From: Shimia sp049116215
Lineage (GTDB): Bacteria; Pseudomonadota; Alphaproteobacteria; Rhodobacterales; Rhodobacteraceae
Length of the DNA stretch: 64,000 nt
Direction: 5' to 3'
Assembly (NCBI RefSeq): GCF_049116215.1
Contig: NZ_JAGDZB010000001.1
Coordinates: forward strand, 806,001-870,000
Positions 43,455 to 51,764 of the stretch are shown one piece after another (position 1 is the first letter of the stretch; every line of letters starts with the position of its first letter). Position numbers and translations under genes: made by a program. Below the pieces are notes generated by a model. The model was not told the DNA's origin. It ran no database searches and was given only the letters and a program-made list of their open reading frames with translations.

Positions 43455-44648
43455 GTGCTGACCCTTGCTAAGAAAACCAATGCTGTCGCCGCAAAAACGG
43501 AGCCTGCCCGTTTTGTGCGGTTTGGTGACAGCACGCTGGCGTCAGGACATGTGGTTTTGGTACCTGGTCATTTGGTGCCACAGATCGACCTCGACCTGCC
43601 AAAGTCGCTGCGGGGGCAGGCGCGGGAACAGGTGGCTCGACGCCAACTCGCAGATCGAATGGGTATTGGGACCGCGGAGGACATGCGTCCTTGCGCTCTT
43701 GGCGATGCCGATGACGGCTGGTCGCGTGTGTTTGTGTGCGATCAAGCACAGATGGCCACCTGGCGGGATCTGGAATGTCAGGCTGTGCTGCCAGATTACC
43801 TGTCTTTGCCAACCACAAAGGGCCTTTGGACCTTGGGCCAGTCCGAGGCGGATGGCGCCGCTTTGGTGATGGCGCGATTTGGACCGGAGGAAGGCCTCAG
43901 CGCGTTGCCGGAGGTTTTAGAAGCTCTGATGTCCAAAGAATTGGCAACCGGGCCTAGACCCAAAGCCATTCTGTGGCAGGGAGCGCCTGTGGGCACTCTC
44001 AGTATGCTGGCGCAGTCCTATGACGTACCGGTTGTGACAGATGTGCAGAGCTTGGCCGAACTTGGGGTGGAGACGCCAAAAATCCTGTCGCATGGCGAAT
44101 TGAATTGTGATTTGCGCAAAGACCCGATGGCGGCGCGAACTCGGTTGGCTCGGCGGGTTTTGCCATGGCGGTGGACCGGCTTGGCGGCGGCATTGGCGGT
44201 CATCTTATGGTCGGCCAGCCAGCTGGTGGCGATCAACCGCATCGAAGCGCAAACCACTGATCTCACGTCACAAACGCAAGCGCAGGTGCGGGCAGAGTTT
44301 GTGCCAAATGGACCTATTCTGGATGTGCGGTCCCAAGTCAGCCGTACCTTGTCAGAGCTGCGACAGGCGCGCGCCGGTGTGTCGGAACAGCTGGATGTGC
44401 TGGATATGACAGCAGATGTCGGCGCGGTATTGGATGCGGCCAAGGCGGTGCCAGAATTGGTCAGTTACGCCAAAGAAGACGGGCTTTTGCTGGTTGTGCG
44501 TCTGCCGGATTTTGCCAGTGCGGAGCGGTTGACGGCGGCGTTGCAAACCGATGCGATGGAAGCGGAGCTTGAGGAAAGCCGCGTGAGTGACGGGCAAGCT
44601 GGGGTGCGCACGGAAATTCGGGTGACGCCCAGGGAAGTAAGCCAATGA
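43455..44648 (+). CDS. gspL: Type II secretion inner-membrane protein GspL
   Basis: Bitopic inner-membrane platform protein linking the GspE ATPase to GspM. The cytoplasmic half (about residues 1-235) has the actin-like GspL fold with a VVLVPGHLVPQIDLDLPKSLRGQAREQ strand-helix pattern seen here as LVPGHLVPQIDLDLP. A single membrane segment lies near residues 240-260 (WTGLAAALAVILWSASQLVA), followed by a periplasmic ferredoxin-like domain. The GTG at 43455 has GGAG five bases upstream; the frame stays open to a TTG at 43398, so the N-terminus may be up to 19 residues longer. Overlaps gspM by 4 bases. Confidence 0.88.
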   Translation: MLTLAKKTNAVAAKTEPARFVRFGDSTLASGHVVLVPGHLVPQIDLDLPKSLRGQAREQVARRQLADRMGIGTAEDMRPCALGDADDGWSRVFVCDQAQMATWRDLECQAVLPDYLSLPTTKGLWTLGQSEADGAALVMARFGPEEGLSALPEVLEALMSKELATGPRPKAILWQGAPVGTLSMLAQSYDVPVVTDVQSLAELGVETPKILSHGELNCDLRKDPMAARTRLARRVLPWRWTGLAAALAVILWSASQLVAINRIEAQTTDLTSQTQAQVRAEFVPNGPILDVRSQVSRTLSELRQARAGVSEQLDVLDMTADVGAVLDAAKAVPELVSYAKEDGLLLVVRLPDFASAERLTAALQTDAMEAELEESRVSDGQAGVRTEIRVTPREVSQ

Positions 44649-45142
44649 GCGATCGGGTATTGAACTTTCTATTAACCTTGACCCGACGCGAACGGGTGTT
44701 GCTCGCGCTACTGCTCGGGTTGGTGGTGCCGGTGTCTGTGGCCTTTATGGTTGTCTTGCCCCTGCAAGACCGGCGGCAAGCAGCCGAGCAAGCCCAGCTA
44801 GAGGCGCTTGCGCTGCAGCGCTGGGTATCAGATCAGTCTGCTGAGATGGCGGTTCTGGCCCGTGCGGCGCCGCGACAAACCATCGGCGCGCCTATTGGGT
44901 CCGGAGGCATTGAACAGGGATTGATCGCAGCGCAGTTGCGCCGGTCAGTCACCGTTTTGGATGCCGATGGCGAAGACGGGGTTGAGCTCCAGTTTGACCG
45001 CGTGGATTTTCTCAAGCTGGCGGCCTGGCTCCGGTCCGCCCATCCGGAATGGGGGTATGAGATTGTGGCATTTCGCCTTGAAGACACCGAAGAGCCAGGT
45101 GTGGTGTCCACCTGGCTCGATTTACGGCCTTATCAGAAATAG
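44645..45142 (+). CDS. gspM: Type II secretion inner-membrane protein GspM
   Basis: Bitopic inner-membrane protein of 165 residues and partner of GspL. A cytoplasmic start LTLTRRERVLLALLLGLVVPVSVAFMVVLPL holds the typical RERxLL motif and one membrane helix, followed by a Gln/Ala-rich helix and a small periplasmic ferredoxin-like domain (VELQFDRVDFLKLAAWL near residue 110 is the family signature FxxLxxWL). Last gene of the G-M block; converges with the TPR lipoprotein gene, 14 bases away. Confidence 0.88.
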   Translation: MSDRVLNFLLTLTRRERVLLALLLGLVVPVSVAFMVVLPLQDRRQAAEQAQLEALALQRWVSDQSAEMAVLARAAPRQTIGAPIGSGGIEQGLIAAQLRRSVTVLDADGEDGVELQFDRVDFLKLAAWLRSAHPEWGYEIVAFRLEDTEEPGVVSTWLDLRPYQK

Positions 45143-45156
45143 CAAATCACGCTGAG

Positions 45157-45663
45157 TTAGAGACGTTTCAAGCGCGAAGAGATCTTGGCCTGACGTCCCG
45201 CCATGGCACCGAGGGGATCGAGATCCGGATTGGATTTGAGCACCTCTTGCAGGGCGTTGTTGGCGGCGGTCAGATTTTGCTGACCTGCGGCGGTATTGCC
45301 TTCAGACAGCTGCTTCAGCCCCAATTCATGCTGGGCGGTGCCTTGCACGGCCAAGGCGGCACTGCGCGCCAAGCCCTTTTGGCTGCGGGCCAAAGACGAA
45401 GCGATTTGTGCGGCTTGCTCATAATTGCCCGCTCTCAGCTCAGTGTGGGCATATTCCAACTGCAAACGCGGCGCGAGGGGGCCGGACTGTTGCAGAAGCT
45501 TCTGATAGCTGCGGCGCGCGCGGTCATATTGCCCGCCTTCAAGCGCGTTTCTGGCGACGGCATATTGGCTTTCAAAGCTGTTGCGCGACACCATTTCATC
45601 GCCGCAACTGCCCAATCCAATCAGCGCCAGACCGGCGAGACCGGTTCGGAGAACGAAAGACAT
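45157..45663 (-). CDS. TPR-containing lipoprotein beside the type II secretion genes
   Basis: Predicted outer-membrane lipoprotein of 168 residues. The signal peptide ends at the lipobox LGSC (LAGLALIGLGSC), giving a lipidated Cys about residue 20, followed by Gly-Asp. The mature part contains two or three TPR helices (NALEGGQYDRARRSYQKLL, then AHTELRAGNYEQAAQIASS). AGG lies 8 bases before the ATG at 45663. It is placed between gspM and gspC and is divergent from gspC. No gspS-like pilotin was recognised, so this TPR lipoprotein is a candidate for GspD targeting, as TPR lipoproteins are for other secretins (inference). Confidence 0.75.
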   Translation of the reverse strand: MSFVLRTGLAGLALIGLGSCGDEMVSRNSFESQYAVARNALEGGQYDRARRSYQKLLQQSGPLAPRLQLEYAHTELRAGNYEQAAQIASSLARSQKGLARSAALAVQGTAQHELGLKQLSEGNTAAGQQNLTAANNALQEVLKSNPDLDPLGAMAGRQAKISSRLKRL

Positions 45664-45771
45664 GGTTGGTACCTGCTCAAGATTGTTGTTTTTTGTTATT
45701 TGTAATAGCTTAGCATAATCGCGACCCTGCGTCTATCTTGCAGAGGTTTGGACTGTTGGGAGTGGGCATTT

Positions 45772-46245
45772 ATGCGACTGATCGCTGGCTTGTGCACCTT
45801 GGTGTGCCTCGGGGTCGCCGCTTGGGCAGGCTGGCGGCTGGCGGAAGAATTGCGCGCGCCACCCGGACTTTTAACGCTTCCGGAGCAAAGTCAGCCGGTT
45901 GAGCAAGCCGCCACTCCCCAAGCAGAACGCCCGCCCCGCCGGTGGACAGCCTTGTTTGGGGAACGCCAGCCGCCCACCCCGCAAGCCGCGCCGCCCACGC
46001 CAAAAGAAGAGCCGCAACCACCGAAGGCAGCCAAACCGCCGCTGTCCAGTCTCGGTTACACCTTAAAAGGTATGGTGCGGGACGGGGCGAACTCTTGGGC
46101 CATCGTGGGCCATCCCACCGGAGATAGGCTTTTGCGCATTGGCGATGTGTTGGCGCCCAATGTGGAAGTAGCCATAATCAATGAACAGGGGCTTTGGGTG
46201 TCCCGGGATGGCGATGACCCGGAACTGATGGCGTTTCCGGACTAG
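45772..46245 (+). CDS. gspC: Type II secretion protein GspC-like
   Basis: Short GspC-type inner-membrane protein of 157 residues linking the inner platform to the GspD secretin. One N-terminal membrane segment (LIAGLCTLVCLGVAAWAGWRL), a Pro/Ala/Gln-rich linker (about 45-90), and a homology region domain: LSSLGYTLKGMVRDGANSWAIV, then GDRLLRIGDVLAPNVEVAII. There is no C-terminal PDZ or coiled coil, so it is shorter than enterobacterial GspC (about 280). ATG at 45772 with GGGAG upstream. The gene faces away from the lipoprotein gene and converges with gspF two bases away. Confidence 0.82.
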   Translation: MRLIAGLCTLVCLGVAAWAGWRLAEELRAPPGLLTLPEQSQPVEQAATPQAERPPRRWTALFGERQPPTPQAAPPTPKEEPQPPKAAKPPLSSLGYTLKGMVRDGANSWAIVGHPTGDRLLRIGDVLAPNVEVAIINEQGLWVSRDGDDPELMAFPD

Positions 46246-46247
46246 GC

Positions 46248-47462
46248 TTACCCCGCCACAACCGCTTGCAGATCAAAGATCGGCAACAAGACAGCCAGCA
46301 CAATTGTGAGCACAAGCGCACCCACCAACATCATCAAAAGCGGCTCTAACAGGGCGGCAATGCGTTTGCGTTCCGTGGACAGACGATGCTCCACCAGGGT
46401 TGCGGCACGGTCTGTCATACGGGCGAGCCGTGCGGAGGCTTCACCTGCGGAAATCAGTTGGCGGGCAACAGGGGGCAGAAACGACAGCTTTGACAGAGCG
46501 GAAGATAGGCTTTCGCCTTGGCGGACGGCGGTGGCCACCTCTGCGCCTTCGGTTTGAAACGCGCTGACAACCAGGACGTCTTTGGCATTGTCTGCGGCGC
46601 TAAGCACCGCGTGACGCGCCCCCAAAACCAGCGCAAGCGTGCGCATGTATTGCACAGCGGCAGACAGACGGATCAAGCGGCCGGTGATGGGCAAGCGCAG
46701 GAGCAGATTGTCGCGCGCGTCCTTTAGGGCCGGGACATGCGGTGTGATCAGCCCGAGTATGGTCAGAGCGGTCAGAACCGCCAGGATCACATAGCTGTTG
46801 GCCTGTATCCAATCACTCACCGCCAGTACGTGTTGGGTCAGCGGCGGTAAGGGGCGGCCGGACAACTCGAACATCGAGACAATTTCGGGGGCAACGCTGG
46901 TCATCAGAATGGCGCAGACCAGCAGCGCGACGGCGGCGACAAAGCCAGGGTAGATCAACGCCGTGGCGATTTCGGCCTTCTCGGTGCCAAGTTGTTCCAG
47001 ATGATCAGCAAGCTCCTGAAACACAGTGGCCAACTCACCCGCGTCTTCGCCCGCTTTAAGCGCGGCGAGATAATAGGGCGGAAAACCTGCGCCTGTTTCC
47101 ACCAATGCGTCAGAAAGCGTGGTGCCCTCCATCAAAGCGGCACGGGCCTGCGCGGCGACGGTGTCCAAAGTGCTGTGACTGCCGCTGCGCACGGCCTCAA
47201 GCGCGGCTTCTGCGGTGAGTTCCGCTCCCAGCAACACTGCCATTTGGCGGGTGAACACAGACTGCAGATCCGCATTCAAGCGGGACCGGCGGGTGAGGTT
47301 CAGCGTGCTCTTGGTAGCACGCGTAGATGTCTCGGCGATCTCGGAGACAAACAGGTCCTGTTTGGCAAGCTGGGCGGAGGCGTCCGCCTCAGTTTCGGCA
47401 ACAATAGTGCCTGTTTTGCGCCGACCAGCGTCGGTGTAGGCGGTGTAGGCGTAGGCCTTCAC
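46248..47462 (-). CDS. gspF: Type II secretion inner-membrane protein GspF
   Basis: Polytopic platform protein of 404 residues (three membrane segments). It has the duplicated GspF domain: FTRQMAVLLGAELTAEAALEAV at about residues 71-92 and its second copy AVQYMRTLALVLGARHAVLSA near 270, each followed by a helical cytoplasmic bundle. PPYYLAALKAGEDAGELATVFQ and PVARQLISAGEASARLARM are the characteristic 'GExSG' motif regions. The C-terminal membrane helix is PLLMMLVGALVLTIVLAVLLPIF. Its ATG overlaps the gspE stop by 4 bases (ATGA), so the pair is coupled. Confidence 0.95.
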   Translation of the reverse strand: MKAYAYTAYTDAGRRKTGTIVAETEADASAQLAKQDLFVSEIAETSTRATKSTLNLTRRSRLNADLQSVFTRQMAVLLGAELTAEAALEAVRSGSHSTLDTVAAQARAALMEGTTLSDALVETGAGFPPYYLAALKAGEDAGELATVFQELADHLEQLGTEKAEIATALIYPGFVAAVALLVCAILMTSVAPEIVSMFELSGRPLPPLTQHVLAVSDWIQANSYVILAVLTALTILGLITPHVPALKDARDNLLLRLPITGRLIRLSAAVQYMRTLALVLGARHAVLSAADNAKDVLVVSAFQTEGAEVATAVRQGESLSSALSKLSFLPPVARQLISAGEASARLARMTDRAATLVEHRLSTERKRIAALLEPLLMMLVGALVLTIVLAVLLPIFDLQAVVAG

Positions 47463-48925
47463 GCCACGTCTCCGACAACGCGCAGGGTTTCAGACAGGCT
47501 GACGTCCCCGGCGGAGGCCGCAAGCAATCCTTGACCAATCAAGGTTTCGCCTGCGGAGAGCGACAGGGAGGTCATCTCGGTTTCTGTGGCGGCACGGTCG
47601 ATAGCAGCGCGCAGGGTTTCGCCAATTTCTACCATTTCAAAAATCCCCATACGCCCGGCGTGTCCGGTCCCGGCGCAGGCCTCACAGCCCGCAGGCTCAT
47701 AAAGTATGTCGGGGATTGGCAGACCGTGTCGGGTGAAATGGGAGGTGTCATCGCTTGTCGGGGTGTGTGGCGTACAGCATTTTTGGCACAAACGGCGCAG
47801 GAGACGTTGTGCAATCACGCCGCGCATGGTGGCGGCGATCAGGAAGTTGTCCACACCCAGGTCTCGCAGCCGCACAATTGCACCAACGGAGCTGTTGGCG
47901 TGCAGAGAGGAGAACACAAGGTGGCCGGTCAACGCGGCTTGTGCGGCGGTGGAGGCGGTCTCAGGGTCACGAATTTCGCCCACCAAAATGACATCCGGGT
48001 CCTGACGCAGAGTGGCGCGCAGGCCGGCGGCAAAGGTCATGCCAATGTCTGCGTTGATCTGAGACTGGCTGATGCCGGGCAGATCGTATTCGATCGGGTC
48101 TTCAACGGTGACGATGTTGTGCTCTTCGTGGTCAGCCAGTTGCAGGAGCGAATAGAGCGTCGTCGTCTTGCCGGCACCTGTTGGGCCGGTGGCGAGGATG
48201 ATGCCATTGGGCAAGGACGCCATCCGTTGCAACAGCGCCTCTTGTTTTTGGGACAAGCCCAGATCAGCCAGAGGCATCAGGCCGGCGGAGCGGTCCAGGA
48301 TACGCAGCACAACGCGTTCGCCGTAGTGGCCCGGCAGGGAGGACACGCGGGTGTCGATCATGCGCCCCCCAAGGGAGAGCGCGATACGGCCGTCTTGTGG
48401 CAGGCGGGTTTCAGAAATGTCCAAACCGGCCATGACTTTGAGCCGCGACACAATGCGTTTCACAGGCACGTCGGCGCGGTCCATGACTTCCTGCAGGAAG
48501 CCATCGACTCTCATGCGCACGCGCAACCCATGTTCATGGGGCTCGACGTGTAAATCCGAAGCGTTGGACAGAACCGCTTTGCGCAACAGCCGGTTGACCA
48601 GCTGTATCACCGGCGCATCGCCAGGTTCATCCAAAAGGTCACGTTGGCGCGATGCAAAAGCCGCCTCTTCCAGATCAAAACTCAGTTCGTCGCCTGCAGC
48701 GGCATCTTGTTCGGCCTCAGATCCGTCGTAGAATTTCGCCAGCGCGGCCTCAAATTCAGATTGCGCCAACTGCTGAAAAGACACGCCTGCCAATCCAGCC
48801 CGACGCTGCGCCTCTTTGATACCCAGGGCGCTGGCAGCGGGGCCCGCCAATATGCGCGTGCCGTCCAGTAGGACTTGATGGTCCTGCGCAAATTTGAACG
48901 GCAAACGGTTGTGTGATGTCCCCAT
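47459..48925 (-). CDS. gspE: Type II secretion ATPase GspE
   Basis: Cytoplasmic hexameric ATPase of 488 residues driving pseudopilus assembly. It has an N-terminal GspL-binding domain, an N2 domain with ASDLHVEPHEHGLRVRMRVDG, Walker A GPTGAGKTTTLYS near residue 245, the Asp box TVEDPIEYDLPGISQSQIN, Walker B DPDVILVGEIRDPET and the His box LTGHLVFSSLHAN. A tetracysteine zinc-binding segment follows (CQKC near residue 385 and CEAC further on), as in classical GspE. The gene lies 46 bases after gspD on the same strand and overlaps gspF. Confidence 0.97.
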   Translation of the reverse strand: MGTSHNRLPFKFAQDHQVLLDGTRILAGPAASALGIKEAQRRAGLAGVSFQQLAQSEFEAALAKFYDGSEAEQDAAAGDELSFDLEEAAFASRQRDLLDEPGDAPVIQLVNRLLRKAVLSNASDLHVEPHEHGLRVRMRVDGFLQEVMDRADVPVKRIVSRLKVMAGLDISETRLPQDGRIALSLGGRMIDTRVSSLPGHYGERVVLRILDRSAGLMPLADLGLSQKQEALLQRMASLPNGIILATGPTGAGKTTTLYSLLQLADHEEHNIVTVEDPIEYDLPGISQSQINADIGMTFAAGLRATLRQDPDVILVGEIRDPETASTAAQAALTGHLVFSSLHANSSVGAIVRLRDLGVDNFLIAATMRGVIAQRLLRRLCQKCCTPHTPTSDDTSHFTRHGLPIPDILYEPAGCEACAGTGHAGRMGIFEMVEIGETLRAAIDRAATETEMTSLSLSAGETLIGQGLLAASAGDVSLSETLRVVGDVA

Positions 48926-48971
48926 CGCGCCCTACCCTTTCCCCACCTCGGAGTGCTTTGGCACGCCCAAG

Positions 48972-50948
48972 TCAGTTTCCGTTGAACCGCAAACGGCTTG
49001 GAAGCGGTGGGAAGTTGCGGGTTTGGGCAAACGCATCGATGAATCCGGCGTCAAAAGGTTGGTTCAAATCCGCCCCGTCATAGGGCAACAGGCGTTGGTC
49101 CGCCCGAGGATAGCCTCCCTCATCCAACGGCTGAATGGAAGCACTGGTTGCATAGGCCTTGTCGGTCATGTTCTTGGTGATGCGACGGGCTTCGGCGTCA
49201 TTGCTGACCACTTGTGGGCGCAAAAGAACCAACAACACACGCTGATTTTTTGTGGAGTTTTTGCCTCGGAAGAGGCCGCCAACCAATGGCAGATTGGAAA
49301 TGCCAGGCACCCGTTGGTTTACCGCGCCGGAGCCGTCTTCCAGCAGACCACCCAACATAATCACATTGCCATCTCGCACCAACGCCGTTGTCGACAAAGC
49401 CCGACGGGCGGTGATTTCGCCACCGGAGGTCGAGGTGGAGTTGGTGAGGTTGGAGACCTCTTGTTTGATCACCATGCGCACGGTGCGGTCAGCGTTGATT
49501 TGTGGCGTGACATTCAATGTCAGGCCGACGTCCTGACGCTCGATGGTTTGGAACGGGTTTTCCGGGTTGGCGCCGTCGCCGGTAGAAGTGTAGCTGCCGG
49601 TCACAAAAGGCACGTTTTGCGCCACAACAATCTCTGCTTCTTGATTGTTCAGCGTGAGGATCGAGGGGGTGGACAACAGGCGGGTCGAATTCACCGAAGC
49701 GATGGCAGTGATCAGGCCGGCGATGCCATTGCCGCTGCTTTCATTGTAAGTCCCGCCGCCCAGAACACCTGCTGGCCCCAGATCAGGCGCGTTGCCGTTG
49801 GAGACTGCGGAAACCAGATTGATCAGGCTTGTGCGACCCGGTAGGGCAAATTGCACACCGCCGACCAGAGCGTCATTCAGGACCGCTGCAAACTGCACGG
49901 ACAGGTCGGAAAACCCGTCCACGGTCATCTCAAAGATCACGGCCTCCACCAACACCTGCGTTGGACGGCGGTCGAGGTATTTCACAATGCGGGTGATCTC
50001 GGACATGCGGTCTTGCGGGCCAAACACCAGCAGAGTGTTTGTCTGAGGTTCCGGCACAATACGCACTTGTTGTTGCGCGGATTCGCCGCCAGCGTTGAGG
50101 GTGCGCAAAACCACATCAGCAATCGCAGCCGCATCCGCGTAATTCAGAGCTATCGTGCGACTGGTTACGCTTTGCCGTTGAGTATCGAGGCGGCTGGCCA
50201 AAAGGCGCACACGTTGGCGCATCTCGTCTGGGCCAGACACAACCAAGGCATTAGAGCGCCGGTCAATACTCACGGACGCACCATCCGGCACAATACCCAT
50301 GGATTGCACGACCTGCAAAACATCGCCAGCTTGTGCGTTTTGCAGTTGAATCATCTCGATTGGATCAGCGCGACGGGGTTGATCCAGACGTTTGATCAGG
50401 CGGGTGATGCGCGCGTGGTTAGATCCGCGATCAGACAGGATCAGAAGTTTTGCGCCCGGAACTGGCGTGATCACCGCCTCAGCCGGCAACAATGGCCGCA
50501 CCACTTCGATCACCTCTTGCAACGGGACATGGCGCACCGGAATAACACGGGTCTCATACCCGGAGGACACACCATCCGTATCGCCGGAGGACAAGCCGCG
50601 AGCTGTGTTCATTTGCACAATGCGGTCCGCGCCAGCACCCTCAATGACGGTTAGGCGGTTGAGTTCCAGTACAGACAGGAAAACTTCGTAAAGTTCATCT
50701 GCCGTGAGTTGATTGGGGGCCAGAACGGTCACCGTGCCGCGCACAGCGGGGTCCACCACAAAACTGCGGCCGGTGTTTTCGGACACAATTTCCACAAAGC
50801 TGCGCAAATCCGCGTCGCGCAAATCAAGCGACACCTGCGCTTGGACCTTGCCGACACCAACAGCAAAACACGCCAAAACACTGACAACCACACCGACAAT
50901 TGCCGATGCCACAGCCCGCCGGGGGCTTGGGCGTGCAAATAGTTTCAT
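48972..50948 (-). CDS. gspD: Type II secretion secretin GspD
   Basis: Outer-membrane secretin of 658 residues. The signal peptide (RAVASAIVGVVVSVLACFAVGVG up to KVQAQ) is followed by N0 (VSLDLRDADLRSFVEIVSENT), N1-N3 domains with repeated DPxRRADPIEMIQLQNA-like strands (RRADPIEMIQLQNAQAGDV), and the C-terminal secretin domain with VPFVTGSYTS, LNVTPQINADRTVRMVIKQEVS and VRDGNVIMLGGLLEDGSGAV, ending in the secretin signature VPGISNLPLVGGLFRGKNSTKNQRVLLVLLRPQ region. The ATG at 50948 is preferred over an in-frame GTG at 50966. First gene of the D-E-F block. It needs a pilotin or self-targets. Confidence 0.96.
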   Translation of the reverse strand: MKLFARPSPRRAVASAIVGVVVSVLACFAVGVGKVQAQVSLDLRDADLRSFVEIVSENTGRSFVVDPAVRGTVTVLAPNQLTADELYEVFLSVLELNRLTVIEGAGADRIVQMNTARGLSSGDTDGVSSGYETRVIPVRHVPLQEVIEVVRPLLPAEAVITPVPGAKLLILSDRGSNHARITRLIKRLDQPRRADPIEMIQLQNAQAGDVLQVVQSMGIVPDGASVSIDRRSNALVVSGPDEMRQRVRLLASRLDTQRQSVTSRTIALNYADAAAIADVVLRTLNAGGESAQQQVRIVPEPQTNTLLVFGPQDRMSEITRIVKYLDRRPTQVLVEAVIFEMTVDGFSDLSVQFAAVLNDALVGGVQFALPGRTSLINLVSAVSNGNAPDLGPAGVLGGGTYNESSGNGIAGLITAIASVNSTRLLSTPSILTLNNQEAEIVVAQNVPFVTGSYTSTGDGANPENPFQTIERQDVGLTLNVTPQINADRTVRMVIKQEVSNLTNSTSTSGGEITARRALSTTALVRDGNVIMLGGLLEDGSGAVNQRVPGISNLPLVGGLFRGKNSTKNQRVLLVLLRPQVVSNDAEARRITKNMTDKAYATSASIQPLDEGGYPRADQRLLPYDGADLNQPFDAGFIDAFAQTRNFPPLPSRLRFNGN

Positions 50949-51050
50949 GACCTGCTCTCTTGTCACGGGCTGTCACCTGATCCGTTGATCGAACCTAGGC
51001 CGCCTTGCCTCTTTGGGACTTTATAGCGGAAGTGTGCGGGGAATGCACTC

Positions 51051-51071
51051 TTTTCCACACAGTTTTCCACA
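51051..51071 (+). promoter_or_regulatory. Two DnaA-box-like 9-mers upstream of gspD
   Basis: TTTTCCACA occurs at 51051-51059 and again at 51063-51071, matching the relaxed DnaA box TTWTNCACA, in the 241-base gap between gspD and the Nudix gene. This may be chance or a DnaA-controlled promoter. No AT-rich unwinding element is evident. Confidence 0.3.
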
Positions 51072-51166
51072 GGTTCGACCTCCTGTGATTCAAATGTGTG
51101 ACACCAGCGGTTTGTGCGAACTGCGCTGAGGCGGCACAGCTGGTGTGATCAAAGACGGATCGTTAC

Positions 51167-51185
51167 AAAAAAACAGTCTCTGTTT
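51167..51185 (-). terminator. Possible terminator of the Nudix gene
   Basis: On the minus strand AAACAG and CTGTTT form a 6-base stem with a 3-base loop followed by a run of T, five bases after the Nudix stop codon. The stem is short, so confidence is moderate. Confidence 0.5.
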
Positions 51186-51189
51186 AGGC

Positions 51190-51723
51190 CTAAGAGTGGA
51201 TTTTCCAAAGTCCCCAGGCCGCGACATGGTGCATCACACCCACGTCGCCTGACAGGATCGCCTGATCGATGTGAGCAGGGCTTAGTGCTTCGTAGGCAAA
51301 GTCCTCCAGGTCGCCGGGATTTGGTTCAGTGACGCGCTCACACGCGGGGGCGACAAAATAGTGGCCCTGGCAAACGCGCTGATTTCCATGATCGACAAAA
51401 GAGCCCAGATGGATGAGCCTTTCGGCTTTGAGGCCGGTCTCTTCCAAAAGTTCGCGCTGCGCTGCGGTTGCCGGATCTTCACCCGGATCGACATGACCGG
51501 CAGGAAATCCCAACACTTCTCGGGCCGGTCCATGTTTGTACTGACGGATCATCTCCACGCGCCCGTCCGCGAGAAAAGGAATGACCAGCGCAAAATCCAT
51601 CAGCTGAACTTTGTAAAAGTCGTTGATGATCTGGCCCGGACGAACCTCAACCTGCTCCTGCTGGACATCCACAAAGGGGGGACGTTTGAGCAAGCTTTGG
51701 GATGAGAGGGTTTTCCAAGACAT
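51190..51723 (-). CDS. Nudix hydrolase (ADP-ribose pyrophosphatase-like)
   Basis: Predicted cytoplasmic Nudix hydrolase of 177 residues. The Nudix box is complete: G-HVDP-GEDPATAAQRELLEETGL fits GX5EX7REXXEEXGX with the metal-binding Glu residues, at about residues 96-118. The preceding strand VEMIRQYKHGPAREVLGFPAG resembles ADP-ribose and sugar-nucleotide pyrophosphatases (E-L/F-PAG), so a nucleoside diphosphate sugar is the likely substrate class. It lies 41 bases after ugd on the same strand, so it may be co-transcribed. The exact substrate is not determinable here. Confidence 0.88.
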   Translation of the reverse strand: MSWKTLSSQSLLKRPPFVDVQQEQVEVRPGQIINDFYKVQLMDFALVIPFLADGRVEMIRQYKHGPAREVLGFPAGHVDPGEDPATAAQRELLEETGLKAERLIHLGSFVDHGNQRVCQGHYFVAPACERVTEPNPGDLEDFAYEALSPAHIDQAILSGDVGVMHHVAAWGLWKIHS

Positions 51724-51764
51724 GCTGAGTACCTTTTACCAAACTGTATGAGGGCCGCTTTCAC

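Noticed and set aside
47531..48553. 340-residue open frame antisense to gspE
   Set aside because: Shadow of the high-GC gspE codons; no motif, while gspE has all ATPase motifs.
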